From: Mauremys mutica
Taxonomy: Eukaryota; Chordata; Testudines; Geoemydidae
NCBI RefSeq assembly: GCF_020497125.1
Contig: NC_059075.1
Coordinates: 62,329,321 to 62,393,320, forward strand
Length of the DNA stretch: 64,000 nt
Reading direction: 5' to 3'
A program made the position numbers and the translations under genes. The notes under the pieces were generated by a model, which ran no database searches, was not told the origin of the DNA, and saw only the letters and a list, made by a program, of their open reading frames with translations. Positions 31,410 through 46,400 of this stretch are shown in pieces. Within the stretch, counting starts at the first letter, position 1. Each line of letters opens with the position of its first letter.

Positions 31410-34400
31410 GTGAGTGAAACTCAGACATACACAGACAGCTGGCCTCGTATCACTTGAGAGGTGAATTTGGAGTCCTCTTTCTGGCTCTAGCAAACTATAA
31501 GAGTTGCTGGGGATAACGGTGCCCAGAGATAGAGAGTCCTAAACTCACTGGTGTGGGACTAGTGGTTGTGGGGAGAAGTTGCCTGCTAATTTAACCCTAG
31601 CTCCTCCTTAATATGAGTTACTGTGGGGAAAGTTGTAGCAATGATGGCAGGGAAAAGCTCATAAATACTACATTGCCATGTGGAACTGCTGTAAGGAATG
31701 ACATGGAGGATGTTTTACTTGAACTCCGTGGGACTTGCATTATTCTTTCCCTGAGGTTGTAGCCTTGGTTTAGAGCAGGACTGACTGACACCTCGTCCTC
31801 TAGTTGGCAGGCAGGGGCCAGAGGACCATAACCCCATAGCTGTGAAACCCTTTCTGTGCCTCAGACACACTGCAAGGGGCTTGGGCTACAGGGAATCCAT
31901 GTGTTCAGCCTGTGGGGAAACAAAACCATTGTCAAGTTATTACATGTGTTGTGGGCCTCTTTCCAGTCACATCCTCCTCCTCCTCTTCCCGCTCCCCCCT
32001 CGCCCCCCACCTTCGGGTGATCAGATAGCAAGTGTGAAAAATTGGGATGGGGCAGGGGGTAGTAGGGTCCTATATAAAAGACAAATCCTCTAATATTGGG
32101 ACTGTCTCGATAATATTAGGATATCTGCTCACCCTCTCCATTCTCCAGTCATGACAGACTGAACTGAAACCAGATACCAGGCACCACCTCACAGTGTCCT
32201 CCTGTCTCTGTTTTAGGAAGACGATTACAGCTCTTGCTTTCTCCCCTGATGGAAAGTACCTGGTTACTGGAGAGGTAAGTGCTGAAAATTGTTTAAAACA
32301 GGTACATGTCTGCAGGCCGGGAAGAAGTGTGGCTGCTGTAGAACGGGAAATGGGCAAGTGTGGGGGGGGAGAGGGGGGACTTGAGTTTAATTAAATCCTG
32401 TATCCTTTTTGACAGGGTTTTGGCCCATAGACTATCCAAAGAGAGACCCTAACTGTGCCTCTGCACTGCCCTTATATGGGGAAATGTGGTTTTTGCTCTC
32501 ACCCACTGATTCATCTTAGCATCAGCCAGCCTCGTTACTGGTTCTCTCCTTAAGCTCATATTGAAAGGGTTTTCCAAACGTTCTGTCTGCCCAGATCGAG
32601 GCAGGTGAAGCTCCTGGGACAGACTCCTTTTGCCAATGGCAGGGTGGAGATTAGCTGAAGATATTGGGCGCTGCTCTACCTATTAACATAGGGGAAGGAG
32701 TGAGGGATGGGAACTGGAAGTTTCTAGTGGCTGGGTTGAGTTTAGGGTTGCATCCCTTAGGATTTCAGGGAGTGAGCCAAGACCGTAACAATATAGTGGA
32801 GAGTGAAAAGTGCCTGTGGAATGGAGCTTCCAGAGTAGTGATAAAGGGGCCAGTGCCCAGGGGTTTGGCAGTGCATGCTTCATTACTGGCGACATGCTTT
32901 CTCCTTTCAAAGGTGCATAAAGGGAGAACAAGGCTGGCTGTATTGTGGGTTCTGTGCTGAGTTAGAAGTGCAAAGTGCATCCTGTACATGTAATGAATTT
33001 GCAGTTGTTAGATGCTAGAAACACACAAAAATGTCTCCCTGTCCCCTTTTGGTCATGCTCAGCTTGCTGTCATGTGTCTCTGACTACTTGTCATCCAACT
33101 CCAGTATGTTGTAACTTACTGGTGAATGTGTGTGTCACCAGTCTCTCTCTCTGTGCCCAGTACTTGGAAGATAGGAGTAGAAGTTGGCAAAAAAAAAAAA
33201 TTTCGGCTAACAGTTTATTTGCTGAAAAATGCAGGGTCGGGTCAAATTCAGCTAATAGTTTCAGACCAAAAAAGAGGGGAAAATTCTGAAAAAGTCAAAA
33301 CGTTTTGATTCTTTGCTTCAAAATGACATTTCATTTTGAAATGTACCTAATTAAAATTATACCACAAAAGGGTGAAATGCCCTATTACGAAATGTTTCAT
33401 TTCAGGTTGAATTAAATATTTTGACTTGAAATGATTCCTTCCCTTTGCCCCTGAAAATTTTCGAGGGTTTTTGTTGGTTTGGTTTGATTTGGTTTGGTTT
33501 AGCCATCAAACTGAAAAATCAATTATTTACCCAGCTGTAAATACAAGTCTGTTGCACCCTCAGCTAGAGCCCACTGTCTTAAGCTGTAGCAGCTCATACT
33601 TTAAGCTCTGGATGACCCTGGTTCAATCCCCAGTGTGTTGACCAAGCTGGTGAAGTTAACTTGTTAGTTAGGCTGTGCCAGGCTTCTCCCCTTATGCATC
33701 AGGCACAGAGGAGGACCTGTAAGAGACACTTACCAGTGGGTTATACCTACAGAGCAGAGCTGGCTGAAAATTATTCTTATAGGTTTTATTTTTTGTCCAA
33801 AAGAATTTTTGTTTTGGTTGAAGTTTCATTTTTCAATTAAAAATTTCAAAATGAAAATTGAGATTTGTTTTCAAAAGTTTTTTTTTATTTTTATTTTGGT
33901 GGGGAAAACACCACTTTCACTCCCCCCCTCCCCCACCATTAAGGGGTGGAACGGCAGAGTAAAAACTTTAGTGGTTATTTTCCCACTGATACAACACACA
34001 ACTTTTTTATTAGAAACTTTGTGCTGCAAAACTACAACAGAACTGGAAAATTCAGAATGAAGTGGCAAATTTTCATTTAATTTGAGTTGTGTTGCAGCAT
34101 ATAATTTACCATTTTTGACCAGCTCTGCAGCCATTTCTGTGGGTCCTCTCAAAAGCATTAATTTTGAGTGTTCATCTTGTCATGTAGTGCCCCCTGCTGA
34201 TGGCAGCACTTAATCTTTTCTTAGTACTGCTCCTGAAGTTCTGCAGTTAGTATAGACTGGTAATAGCTGACTAAAGAGTGATCAGCTTGTAAAGTCTGAA
34301 TCTTGCAGGCTCAGTGTACCAGTTCCGCCTAGTGACATTAAATTGGTGCATGGCTGGATTTTCTTCAGTGAGAGCATGGAGGCTGACCCTCATCCCTCCA

Positions 34401-37400
34401 TATGTATTAGCTCTGGTCTGAGTATCTCAAATGCTGAGGAGATGGCGGCTTTCCATATAGGAATAAATTGCTTGTCCCATGGGAGTTGATAGACCTCACT
34501 GGTGGTAGCGTCTTTTCAATTATTTAAAGTGTATTGAATTTGTTAAAGTCTCCGGGGGCTGAAGATTTAGAGGTTGGTTTCTTAACTAGTGTAAGTGCTT
34601 TGCAGAATAGCTGTATTGACTTTTGTACCATCTTGACTGTACCTTGAGGACAGAACTCTGTCAGTCAGGGTGAAAGCTGAGCTGAGTAAATTAAAATCTG
34701 ACCACTGTGCTTTCCCAGGCCAGTCACATTCTAGGTAAAGCTGCAAAGCAAGACAGTTAAATGTCTTGCATTCCGTGTTTGAGGTTTTGATTTTCAATCA
34801 AGCATGCCACTCCTTCAGGTGAGCAAGTGACTTGCTTTACCCTAACTGGAAAAGACACCATTTTGCCTTGTTGCCATGGAGATCTTATCTTGCAGGCTAC
34901 TTTTTGACAGGCTTCCATGTGAAATCTTGAGGAAGCTGTTGAGTAGGGTTTCTCTGTTAATCATATACTTGGCAAGGATTTCGGCTGGTCTTGTAAAATA
35001 AAGGGTACTTTTAAATAACTAAATAAATGATTTTTCAGGGAGACTTAGTGCTGGCAAAAGGTGCTGCATTGACATCGGTAGAGACTGTTTATCCACAGAA
35101 CAAGTGCAGCAAGAAGGGGAGTGCATTTCACCCGACACTGCCCTATCTATGTGCCTCAAATGTAACATGGAGTGACTACCTTTGGAATGAGAAGATTGCT
35201 AATTTCCAAAGAAATTGCCATTGAGTGTGACAGTGTAAGTTTTTGTGTTGTGAACACCTGGCCATTGGGACCTGTATTGAGAGCTCTAAAGGTCACCATG
35301 TATTACTGGTTTCCATTACAGAGAATAGAGATGTGTGCAAAATGTTGATCCACTTTCTTGGTTTTTGGGTTTTTTATTATCCCTTTCAGTTATCTGCTGA
35401 AATCGGCAAATTCATTAAACTTCTGACTTCCGCTGTAAATGGCCATAGAATGCCTATGGGTTGAGCTGTGATCTAGTCCTGGATTGGCTTCCAAGTTGTG
35501 TGTGTTTTGGAAAAATGTGTGGGGATGTTGCATATCTGAATCCATCGCCGCTAGCCTTACAAGTTATGTTCACTGCTCTCTGTCTCCGAATCACCCCTTC
35601 AGAGTGGGCACATGCCAGCCGTTCGGGTGTGGGACGTGGCTGAACGGACCCAGGTGGCTGAGCTCCAAGAACACAAGTATGGTGTGGCCTGTGTGGCATT
35701 CTCCCCCAGCTCCAAGTACATTGTCTCAGTGGGGTACCAGCACGACATGATTGTCAACGTGTGGTCATGGAAGGTAAGTGTGCAAGAAGATCAGCTTAAT
35801 GGTAGGAAAAGCCATGTTGTGCAAGGCCAAAGATGGTCTGGGGATAAATCTGGTTATAGCTCTTTCATTCTCTGCTCCTTTTGACATTCATACAATCAGA
35901 CAAGTTAGAGATGGATGGAGATTGGATCATCTAGTCCATCCTCAAGGAACCAGTGCAATATTGTTCTCAAGAATATGTGACATCTTCCTGGCCAGTCAGA
36001 AGGCTGCTAGGCTTTGTCATACTCTGTGTTTTTTCCAGAGGACTGTTGAAAACTGATTCAAACTAAGATTGTGGAGTGCGGAGGAATCTGTTTTACTTTG
36101 GTTGAGGGATCCACGTTACAAATGCTGGAGAACAATTTGCTTTTGTTGTGTTTTGAGATGGAAACATCGTAAACCGAGGGAAGGAGGGGGGGACTAGATA
36201 CTCACCTAAAAAGTAACTTGAGTGCGGTTGTATGGAGGTGATCAGTTTTGACTGTGACAGTGGCCATAATAGTACTTGAGGGGCCATGTTATGTTGGAAT
36301 AAAGGCCGTGCTTTAAAGCACTATGTGAATTTACAGCATTATATAAATATTTGATGATGACAGTGATAAACATGTATCTGCTAGGGGGACCTCCATGTTA
36401 GCAATAGAACTGGACAATCACATTCTCACAAGTTTGAGTCAGCTTCCTGTACCTCTGCAGGTAACCAGTCCTCTCTGGGAGCCATCTTACATTTTTTTTT
36501 TATATCCATATCTGTTAATCATGTTATGCAGCTGTAGGTCAATGTTCCCTTGAAATATTGTTAACCATTCCATCCCCTTTCTCATTCTACAGTTCAGATT
36601 CTGTCTTTTCATGATCATCTCCTATATCAGCTAGTGTTTTTGTCCTGCTTCTAATCTGGTAGACAAGTAACTTAACATTAAAACATTGGTGTCCTTGTGG
36701 TCATTGAAAATCCAGTGTTCAGTCTTCAAGTTCTTCTCAATGAGGCACACAGAAATAATGATTTGAAGATGGATGTAATGTAGAGTAAGGCTGGGATTTA
36801 ATGCTGTACCTCAACAATCAAGATTTTTATGGTCTCTTCTCTCCTACTATTATTTATGTTACAGTAGTGCCTAGAGATTTCCCCGACAGCAAGGTCCCAT
36901 TGTGCCAGGCGCTGTAGAAAAAACAGTTAGTCAGTGCCTGCAACAAAGAGCTTACAGTCTAAATGGACAAGACAGATGGGGCAGGAGAAGGGAAGTATTA
37001 TTATCCCCATTTTACAGATGGGGAACTGATGCACTGAGAGATTTTTCATAGATTCATAGTTTAAGGCCTGAAGGGACCACTAGATCATCTAGTCTGACCT
37101 GTCTATCACAGGCCATTAAATTTCCACCGTTACCTTTGTATTGAGCCCAATGACTTGTTTGACTAAAGCGTATCTTCCAGAACCCTTGCCCAAAGTCACA
37201 GGGGAAATCAGTGGCGGAATCAGGAACTGATCCCAGATCTCCCAAGTCCCAGTGCAGTGCCTTAACCAGAAGACCATCATTCCTCAAGCATAGGGTCATA
37301 GGAACGGCTGCTGTGATATCCCCATCTTCCAGTCTGGGAGACTGACCCAGATGTTTGGTCAAGCTGAAGCAACCAAGTGTTATCTGAGGTGCTCCCTAGT

Positions 37401-40400
37401 TTCCAAATGGGGAAAGGCCACAGCAGCCGCCCTGATGGTGAGGACAGGGAGGGCTCTGGGTGCATTTGCTGTTTGGGGGGAAGCTGTGCAAGAGGCCCTG
37501 GAGTCTGGGCCCAAGAATGCTGCTTTGCTGCTGGTGGCAGAGTCTAGCCTTCTCCACTCTCCTACCCCTCTGAGAGTGCTCTGGTGCTGATCTCCGACAA
37601 GGCCTCTGGAATGAGACAGCTTCTGAGCCGAATGAGACAACTTCTAAGCTGAGGGCGGGCTAGCTTGGAGGGCTGCTAGTGGAAGGAAGGGGGAAGTGGG
37701 GCTCATGACTTTCTGAGGGAGGAATGGGAAATTGAAATGTTGATCAGAGTGAGTGTCTGGTTGACAACTGAGTACTGCAGGAAATAGATCAAGAATTTAA
37801 ACTCACGAGGGAGAGGAGAGAGAGGCAAGATCTTTGAATCCACTCTCTGCCACTAATCCTTGGAAATACCATTCCTGCACCCCCTCTTCCCTCGGTTATT
37901 TGATGTGCATGAAGGGGAAAATCACTGCAGGTGTAGCTGCTCTGTTTCTTTTCCCTAGGGCTGGACAGAAGCAGCATGTTCACCTCTCCTCTTGCCCTAT
38001 GACTTCTCTTCCACTCCCCAGGTGGAAAGATTTATGGTGTTTCCCTGTGGAAAATACCTACTGCCCATCCTGAGCAGTGCCCCCCTCCAACTTGCTGCCC
38101 TGGGGCTAAAAAAACTTCCAGCCCGTATTGGCCTGCATGTGCTTTCACTGTTTAGAAAGGGAAGTATGTTTTGTTCGGAGTGCCCTGTGATTATGAAATA
38201 GCCAAGGTGCAGATGACCATGTTACTATAGGCACTACTGACCTGAGAACCATTATGTGGCTGAGACAATGTAGTAGTAGGACTGAATGTAAAAGTGTGAC
38301 GTCCAAACTGCCAGAGCACCATAAAGTAGTGGAAGGTTTGGCAGATGATTCACCCTCCCAGCCTGTGTTCAGAAAGACGTTGAATCTGTGCCTGCCGTAC
38401 ATAACGCCTGTAGCTGAAATGAGCCGCCTTATACACAGGCTATTGAGCAAGACACTTGAGCTATTGAAACAATTGTCTTTCCAGAAAAACATCGTGGTGG
38501 CGGCCAACAAGGTGTCCAGCAAAGTGACAGCAGTGTCATTTTCAGAGGACTGCAGTTACTTCGTCACAGCTGGCAACCGCCACATCAAGTTCTGGTACCT
38601 GGATGACAGTAAAACCTCCAAGGTGAGAGCTGGGGACAGGAGAAGTATAAAGAAGCAGCAGTGAGCGGGGGCCTTTGTGGCTTCTATAATGGCATAAGCT
38701 AGTTCCACAGCCTGTGGGGAACAGGAGCTTCCGGTTCAGAATTGATCTTTGATTTCCTGTGTGAAGCAGCTTTAGTCTTTGGCTCTCAAGATGTAACCTC
38801 TACTGTCTCATTATCCAGTGCCTGCTGTGTCTGGCACCCAAATCCAGGTTTCCTGTAGGCCAGTGCAGGTGGTTCATGGATTCTGTGCATGGCAGCCAAA
38901 TCAGGTTCTGTTGTACCCTGGCATTGGTGCGATTCAACAGCACATCCATTTCTTCATGGCAATGGTTCTTCCCATATGTGGTTGCCATCTCTGGGCCCCT
39001 CACACTGCAGGGACTTGGGGCTCTTTGATTTGGATGTGCGTGACTTGAAATATCGAGGGGCATGTTTCAAAGTGTCATGTAGTGGCTTCTGTTGCTGTTG
39101 TTGGGAGGCCAAATCCCTATGTGCTAGTTTGCCTGTCTGTATTGCAAAGGTGCATTCACTCAAGGATAGCCTTTCACATTTCACACCATGGATCTTCCAT
39201 TGACGCATATGTCAGTGCAAGTCAGATCTGTTTTGATCATCAGGGAAGACCAGGCATCACTATCCCCAAGATTTCTTCCTGCGATTGGCTAACTGGCCTG
39301 TGTCAGCCAATGGCAGACACATAAGTAGCTCTGTCTCACTGATTTGCTGCTGTTGATGGTCCTGATACATTTTACAAGCAGTGGAGTTGCAGCAAGTGAC
39401 CCCATCACAGCCTGTCTCTTTAGATCGCTCATAACTCCAGTGTGGAGTTCTCTTTCCCTAACAGGTTATTTCTTTTGGTAGGTGAATGCCACAGTCCCCT
39501 TGCTAGGGCGCTCCGGTTTGCTGGGGGAGCTGAGGAACAACTTCTTCACGGATGTGGCCTGTGGAAGGGGTAAAAAAGCAGACAGCACTTTCTGCATCAC
39601 CTCCTCCGGCCTCCTCTGTGAATTCAATGAAAAGAGGCTGCTCGACAAGTGGGTGGAGCTGAGGGTGAGTTCCAGGTCTGCTCTCCATGTACATCAATGC
39701 CCATTGACTGGGGGGAGGAAGGGGTGGGGACATCCTGAGGCCACAAGCTGCTGCCAGCAGTGAGAGCTGCTGGCATGTGAGGAGAGCTGGAGACTTCTGC
39801 TTCTTTATGATTTTTAATGTTTTCCTTTAAAGCATGGCACAAAGCAGTGGTGTGTGCTAGGGAAACCAGAGCCTGGGGGTAGAAATGGAGTCTTTTGCTT
39901 AAAGGCCAGTTGGGTAGGGATTTTATGTAGGAGATCCTCTAATTCCTGAAAAGCTTCTGCCCTCAAGGCTCAACATTGTGATGTGTCCTTGTGGCTGTGG
40001 GAAGGCTGGATGTGGCGTCCTTTGGGAACCCATGAATGTCACTCCTGAGTTGTACAGGAGGGGGGAGGGGTAGCAGCAGAGTGTGGGAGGCACTCCATCT
40101 CCTCAGGGGTTGCGCAAGCTGCTTCTCCAGTGCCCCCTGCCCTCCTAGAAGCAAAAGTCTCTGCCAGAGTCTCAAGTTCAGCTCTCCCCCTCGGGGTAGT
40201 GTATTGTGCTGCTGCAAGACCACCAGCCTGGCCTGTTGGCAAAGATTTTAATATTCAATTAAAGGGAGAAAACCCAAACTGTAAAGCAAAATGGATCCAG
40301 GGTATTCACACCAGGACAAAATCTTTCCATGCTTCCCCAAGTGAAACGTGTCTTTTCTTCTTTCCTTTCTGCTCTAAAATCTGCCTTTTTCACTCCTGCT

Positions 40401-43400
40401 CAGAACACAGACAGCTTCACAGTAAGTTAGAATGAAGTGTTTGCCTTGACCTCACCCCATTTCTCCATCATTTTCTGCCATTTGTACAAATCTCAGCACT
40501 GAGCAGAACAATTCCATTTCTCCCACCGTTGCCCCCTCTGTACCAGGAAGCATGCTCATGCACTTGTATGGGGCTAGCTGCAGTGTCCCACTCGTGATGC
40601 TGAACATCTCCCCTCAAGGGTACAAGGTAATCAATGTTCAGGGCCAGATCCCCAGCTGGTGTAGATCCACGTAGCTCCCCAGAAATCTACCGAGCTGCGT
40701 GAATTTGCACCAGCGAGTGGAACGCGCCCTCGGCGCTGTTTCCTGACTCTGACTGACTGAGCGGACCCTACAGCAGACCTTGGCTTGGATGCTCCTCAGA
40801 AAGGAAATCCAGATTTCAGGCTTTTCCTTAAACTGTGTGGCTTCATTTCACTCCACTTCACTTCATTCTGATCTTGAGTGCTTCGTGCTCTGTCGTTTAC
40901 ATGGCAGTTCGGAGAGAGAGACCAACTTGTCTTGGTTGATTTTGTGTCCTTCTCAGACTACTGTGGCGAACTGCATCTCTGTGAACCATGACTACATCTT
41001 CTGTGGCTGCGCTGATGGCACGGTGCGGATTTTTAACCCTTTGAACCTTCACTTCGTCACTACGTTGCCGAAGCCGCACTTCTTGGGAATGGACATTGCC
41101 AGCGTCACTGAAGCCAGGTACCATAGGAAGGGTGGTAGGAGACTGCAGAAGCTTGGATGGGCAGAGCAGGTGCAGTAACGATGTGTGATTTGTGATCCTG
41201 CCCTTGCCTTGCACTCTAGGGTTCTTCCTCCAGCATACTTTCCTCTTTACTATAAAGCGGCATTGATAAGAGATACATAGGCTTTCATGGGATGTTTTGC
41301 TTTCCACCGATGTCCTTGGGCACTCAAATCTCCTGCCTGTCCCTCTAGTCTTTCTTCCCTCTGTCTTGTGCGTTCTGTTTTCTCCTGTCCCCTTTGCTCT
41401 GCCATCTCCCTCCTGCTGGAAAACTGGCTAAAAGGAGCATCACTTTTTGAAGTGCAGATGTTGGCCTTTGAGTGGACCCTTCCTAGGTAAATTATTTTAT
41501 GCATGATTATCACTTAGTCTGTGGAGGCTGAAATTGGAGAGAGCCCTTCACTCTTCCCTGCTTGCAAATGCTTGAGCACAACCAAATCTTCTGTTGCACT
41601 CCTACAGCGCTATTCTGAAACAAACATCCGCTGGGATCCACCCCGAGGAAAGGGACGTTTCCACAGTCCATACGCTTTTCTTTTCCAGATAGATTAGGCA
41701 CGTTGGCGACTGGCTGTCTAATGAACCGCTCTGACCCACAGTGGGAGGGGTTCATACTGGACATGTAGATGTCGGAATGAATTGTTCCTTTGTTTGGTGA
41801 TGGTGTGTGCCTTTAATTGAAATGTGATTCACTGCTCATACACTCGCCCTTGATCTGAAAGCAGATATGTTTCTGTAATTTGGGATATCAGTTAATGACA
41901 GCATATTGCTGCTTGTGCCCTAGGGAGCCCCTGAGGTGTTGGGGTAGCCCCACTTTATTTTGAGGTCATTGTTTTCAATGGATTTTTCCCCACACAGTTG
42001 TGCCATTTCCCCTCTCGTCAAGACTGGCACGGTCATGTTCTCTCCTGCGGGCTCTCATTAATCCTCCTTCCTGGGGGGTCTAGCAGGGACACGTGTCTAT
42101 TTGTGGTGGGGTTTTTGACTCGAACATGCATTTCAATGGAAAGCTGCCTATTACTGCCATTGGCTGGGCAGTTTGATCAAGTGGTTAGTCAGACCTCCTG
42201 GACTCCGATCCTAGCTCTGCCAGTGACTCTTGGCCTTGGCTAAATCACTTTAATCCGTTTGTGCCTCACCTTTTCCACTTTTAAAAATAGGATAGTAGGG
42301 GCCCACCTTTATAAAGGTGTTTGCAGCCTCCACACACTTTGCAAAAACTCTTCACAACACCTCTGTGAGAGCAGTATGGGTGAGTTCCATTGTACAGATG
42401 GGGAGAATGAGGCATAGATAGGAGAAGCCACTTTCCCAAGGCCAGATAGCAATTCTGTGGTCGTACTCAGAATAAAACCCAGATCGCTTAACTCCCTGTC
42501 TGCTGCTCTAACCACAACATGACAATTAATGCATTTAAAGAGCATCTCTCTGGTCTTTCCAGCCTTAAGTCTACACTGGGCTCTGGTTTTTAATGAGATC
42601 GATGCTAGGTGAGGTTAATTATATCCTCACCTGGGTTTTAGAGCTGAAACTGAGTGGAACGTTTTTTTGAGGTTTTGCAATGTTTACATTTTTTTTTAAA
42701 TAATTTTTCCTAACATCAGGCTAAGAGCTAAGTGAGCCTGTTTTCATGTGACTTCCAGACCAATTTTGCAGAGCAAAGAGGCTTGTAAAAATAACCAAAC
42801 CGCTGCCATCTTGTCTGATGTCAACCATTTGAGGTTCTCTCCTCGTTAGCTGGCACCCTAACCCTATAATCCAGCTCTTCAGTTCTCACAACATGGCCCT
42901 GATCTCATAGAAACATGAATACATAGCACTGGAAGGGACCTCCTGGGTTCTCAAGTCCAGTCTCCTGCTGTCACAAGCAACCCAGTCAAATAATCCTGTG
43001 CATAAACTCACCAATCTCCATGTTAAAACTAGCAAGGTTGGTTGCTCCCGCTCCTCCTATGGGAAGGTGGATTCAGAACGTCACTGAAACAGGAAGTCTC
43101 CCTGGCGCTATAATCTCAGATTGTTTTGCACGGCAGTGTGATGCACCAGGACTCCTCCATCAGGAATTTTACTCCATTTAATTTCAGCTTTTATTTTTCC
43201 CTCCAGCAGCTGGGAGACTAGAATATACATAGGAGTTCTTGCTGCCTACACTGCTACCTCTAACTCCAGCTGTTTGTGCTTGAGACCTTTCGCTGCCAGC
43301 AATACCGTTCTCTCCCTTCCTTGCTCCCAGGTGTCTGCACTGGGAAGGACTAGCAGTCCAAAGATCTGATGGCTCTCTTGTCGTGTCTACTTCTCAGCAT

Positions 43401-46400
43401 GCTGCGGAGCGAGAGTCTGAATTCAGCTGTGAATTGAATAGTTGGAGAGTGAAGTAAAGGAACTCAAGCCTTGCAGTCAGTCCTACTGGCCCCTCCACCG
43501 TAGGAAGTTCAGGCCCCTCTTGGGACTTTTATTTTTTAATGTGGAAAGAGGCTGCTATCCTGGCACAACAGTCAGATTCTCCACCTCACAGATTGTGGTT
43601 ACCTCCCCAACTACTCACTGTACTCCCACACCGTTGTATACTCCTTCCTCTGGCTAGCACCAAACTCTTCCCTCCCAGAGGATTTTAGCTTCAAGTTTTG
43701 TGTCCACACTCTTACCCCAGTGCTACAAAAATTAACCCGACTGTTGTTCTGTCTTTGCACAGCCGTCTCTTCTCTGGTATGGTGGATGCCAAGTATCCAG
43801 ATACAATTGCCTTGACCTTCGACCCTACCAACCAGTGGCTATCATGCGTTTACAATGACCACAGCCTGTATGTGTGGGATGTCAAGGACCCGAAGAAAGT
43901 GGGCAAGGTTTACTCTGCCTTATACCACTCTTCCTGCGTGTGGAGTGTTGAGGTAAGGACAGGCTAGGAATGGTGCCCACGTACTGGGGTGAGGGCAGCG
44001 TAAGATGGTGGCTGCCTGTATTTCCCAGTAAGGGACTCTGCCTCCAGCTCGTGTAGTTAGGGGGGTGTTTGTGAAGGGAAGGTAGGAAACTTCATGGAGT
44101 TACTTACACCATGCAAGTGCACACGTCTCTCATGCCTGGTCAGAAATGGAGGGAAGACGATATGAAAAGGGAACAGGCAGGGGCTTTTCCTCTGCATTTT
44201 TGTATATCTTATTTTTAACCTCTCCTCATGGATCAAATCTTGAGATAACTCCAGCCATGTTTCAGTATCAAATGATTGTGGCAACAGTCCAGTGCTGCCC
44301 TCTTATGCTCTGTGTTTGAACTCTGTTAAGTGATGAGGGTTTCTGGCTCTCTCCCCTCCCATTGGGCTAGAAAAAAGCAGAGGGTCTTATTCAAGACACC
44401 ATCTATGTCCTGGTAACTCCACTCAGCATTTGTTTATTTGGAATGAATATGAAGCTGTGATTTGCCAGCCAGTCTGTGACTGAATTGATTCTAGGTATGC
44501 TGAGTTCCTGTTGTCCTCAGCTGCCTCCTCTGTATCAAATAAGTAGAAATCTGGTCTGGCCTTGTTTTGGAACTTGCTTCTGGTAACTAGACTACCAGGC
44601 ACAATGATGTCTCACTTACGGTTTGTTTGTTATGTGCCTCTAGGTGTATCCTGAAGTGAAGGACAACAATCAGTCTTGCCTGCCCCCAAGTTCATTCATC
44701 ACCTGCTCGTCTGATAACACCATCCGTCTGTGGAATACAGAGAGTTCCAACATCCATGGCACAGCTCTGCACCGGAACATCCTCAGCAATGTAAGACTCT
44801 GCAGTGGTCTTCGGTTCCCTTCTTCCTCTTACACTTGAGTGTCCTTTTTAGGGCCCACAGGTCACATAAGGGGCGATGTGTGTCTGGGAAGTTACTCAGA
44901 CCTGGGGAAATGTAGGGGCAGACCAACTGCAAAGATAAATAGTAGCATTTTGTAAGAGTCTTAGGACTTCATATTCCAGAACAGATCAATGTTTCACCAG
45001 TGCTGGTCTCTTCCAGAGGGTCTCATCCCAGATGCTTCAGAAGACAATGTAACTGTTTCTCTCTGCGGTCCCAGCTCTGTAATGCTTCTAATTGTCAGGG
45101 TTGGTAATTCTGTGGAAACTGGACATGTGGATTCAGAACCATTTGACTCTCATTTCCTCACTATGTATAGACAGTGATGTTAAATCGAAGAATCTCATGC
45201 AGTACAATGGTTGGGTCAAGCAATTTGCTTCTGTAACCTAAGGGAGCTGCTACACCAGCCAACTCTCCAGCTCCCTTTCTGAGCAATCTGCGCTCCATGT
45301 AACAGACTCTTGCCTATTTTGCAATAGAGATTCCTGATGACTTGGCTCATCTCATGTTATCGCTAAAGAACACCTGAAGTCATTTCCACCACACCCCATT
45401 CTACTACTGTCTAATCCTCAGGTGTCTATCGGTGGCACAGGACATGCAGCTTGTTCCCAGCACCAAGGCTGCTTGCTTTGTCCAACTCCTCCTGTAGAAG
45501 GGCCATAGTATGATGTTGCTGTGCTAACTCCCCCTCCACTTATCTCTCCCTCATCATTACTGAGTGGCTTGCTGCTGTGGGCTTCACTCCCAGATGGGAC
45601 ACATTGCCTATTACTGCCACTGAAAAGAATACATTGGCCATTGCTCCAGTTTCATGAGGAGTCTGTCTGCCACTGCTTCACTTCGATACTTCACTGGCCC
45701 CTTCTCTCTTTCCAAGGACCTGATGAAAATCATCTATGTGGATGACAACACTCAGGCCCTGCTGGACACTGATTACAACTCTGGTGGGAGCGCAGACAAG
45801 GCTGACATCCAGGCCTTGGACACGAAGGTGGGGATTCGCACACTCTGTGTGAGCCCCAGTGGAGAGCACCTGGCCTCGGGCGACAGGATAGGCACTCTCA
45901 GGTAACCCTAGGGCTTCTGGCGAAGAGTTAAGATGGGGTGGGGATGGGCATAAAGACTAGTTTGTGTCTCTCATTTTTCACTCTGTGTAGTTCCACTTTC
46001 ACACTGAAATCCATCTGTGTCCTATTTCAGGATCCATGAGTTGCAGTCCCTAAGGGAAATGCTGAAGGTGGAAGCCCATGACTCGGAGATCCTCTGCCTG
46101 GAGTACTCCAAATCTGACACAGGTAAGATAGGGCAGAGCCTTTATTCCCATTGATTATTTGTGCACCCCTTATGATGTACTGGCTTGTTTATAGTATCAG
46201 AGAGGTAGCCGTGTTAGTCTGGTTGATGATGATGCCACAGCACAACTGGTTGCTGAGCTCTGTGCCTTTATCCTCACACACAACTATTTCAAATTTGATG
46301 ACAATATATATCTCCAGATCAGTGGCACCGCTATGGGCACCCGCATGGCCCCACAATATGCCAATATTTTTATGGCCGACCTGGAACAACGCTTCCTCAG

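Noticed and set aside
33620..33640. A possible tRNA gene, because of ggttcaatcccc.
   Set aside because: No cloverleaf or convincing A box; at best a SINE remnant.
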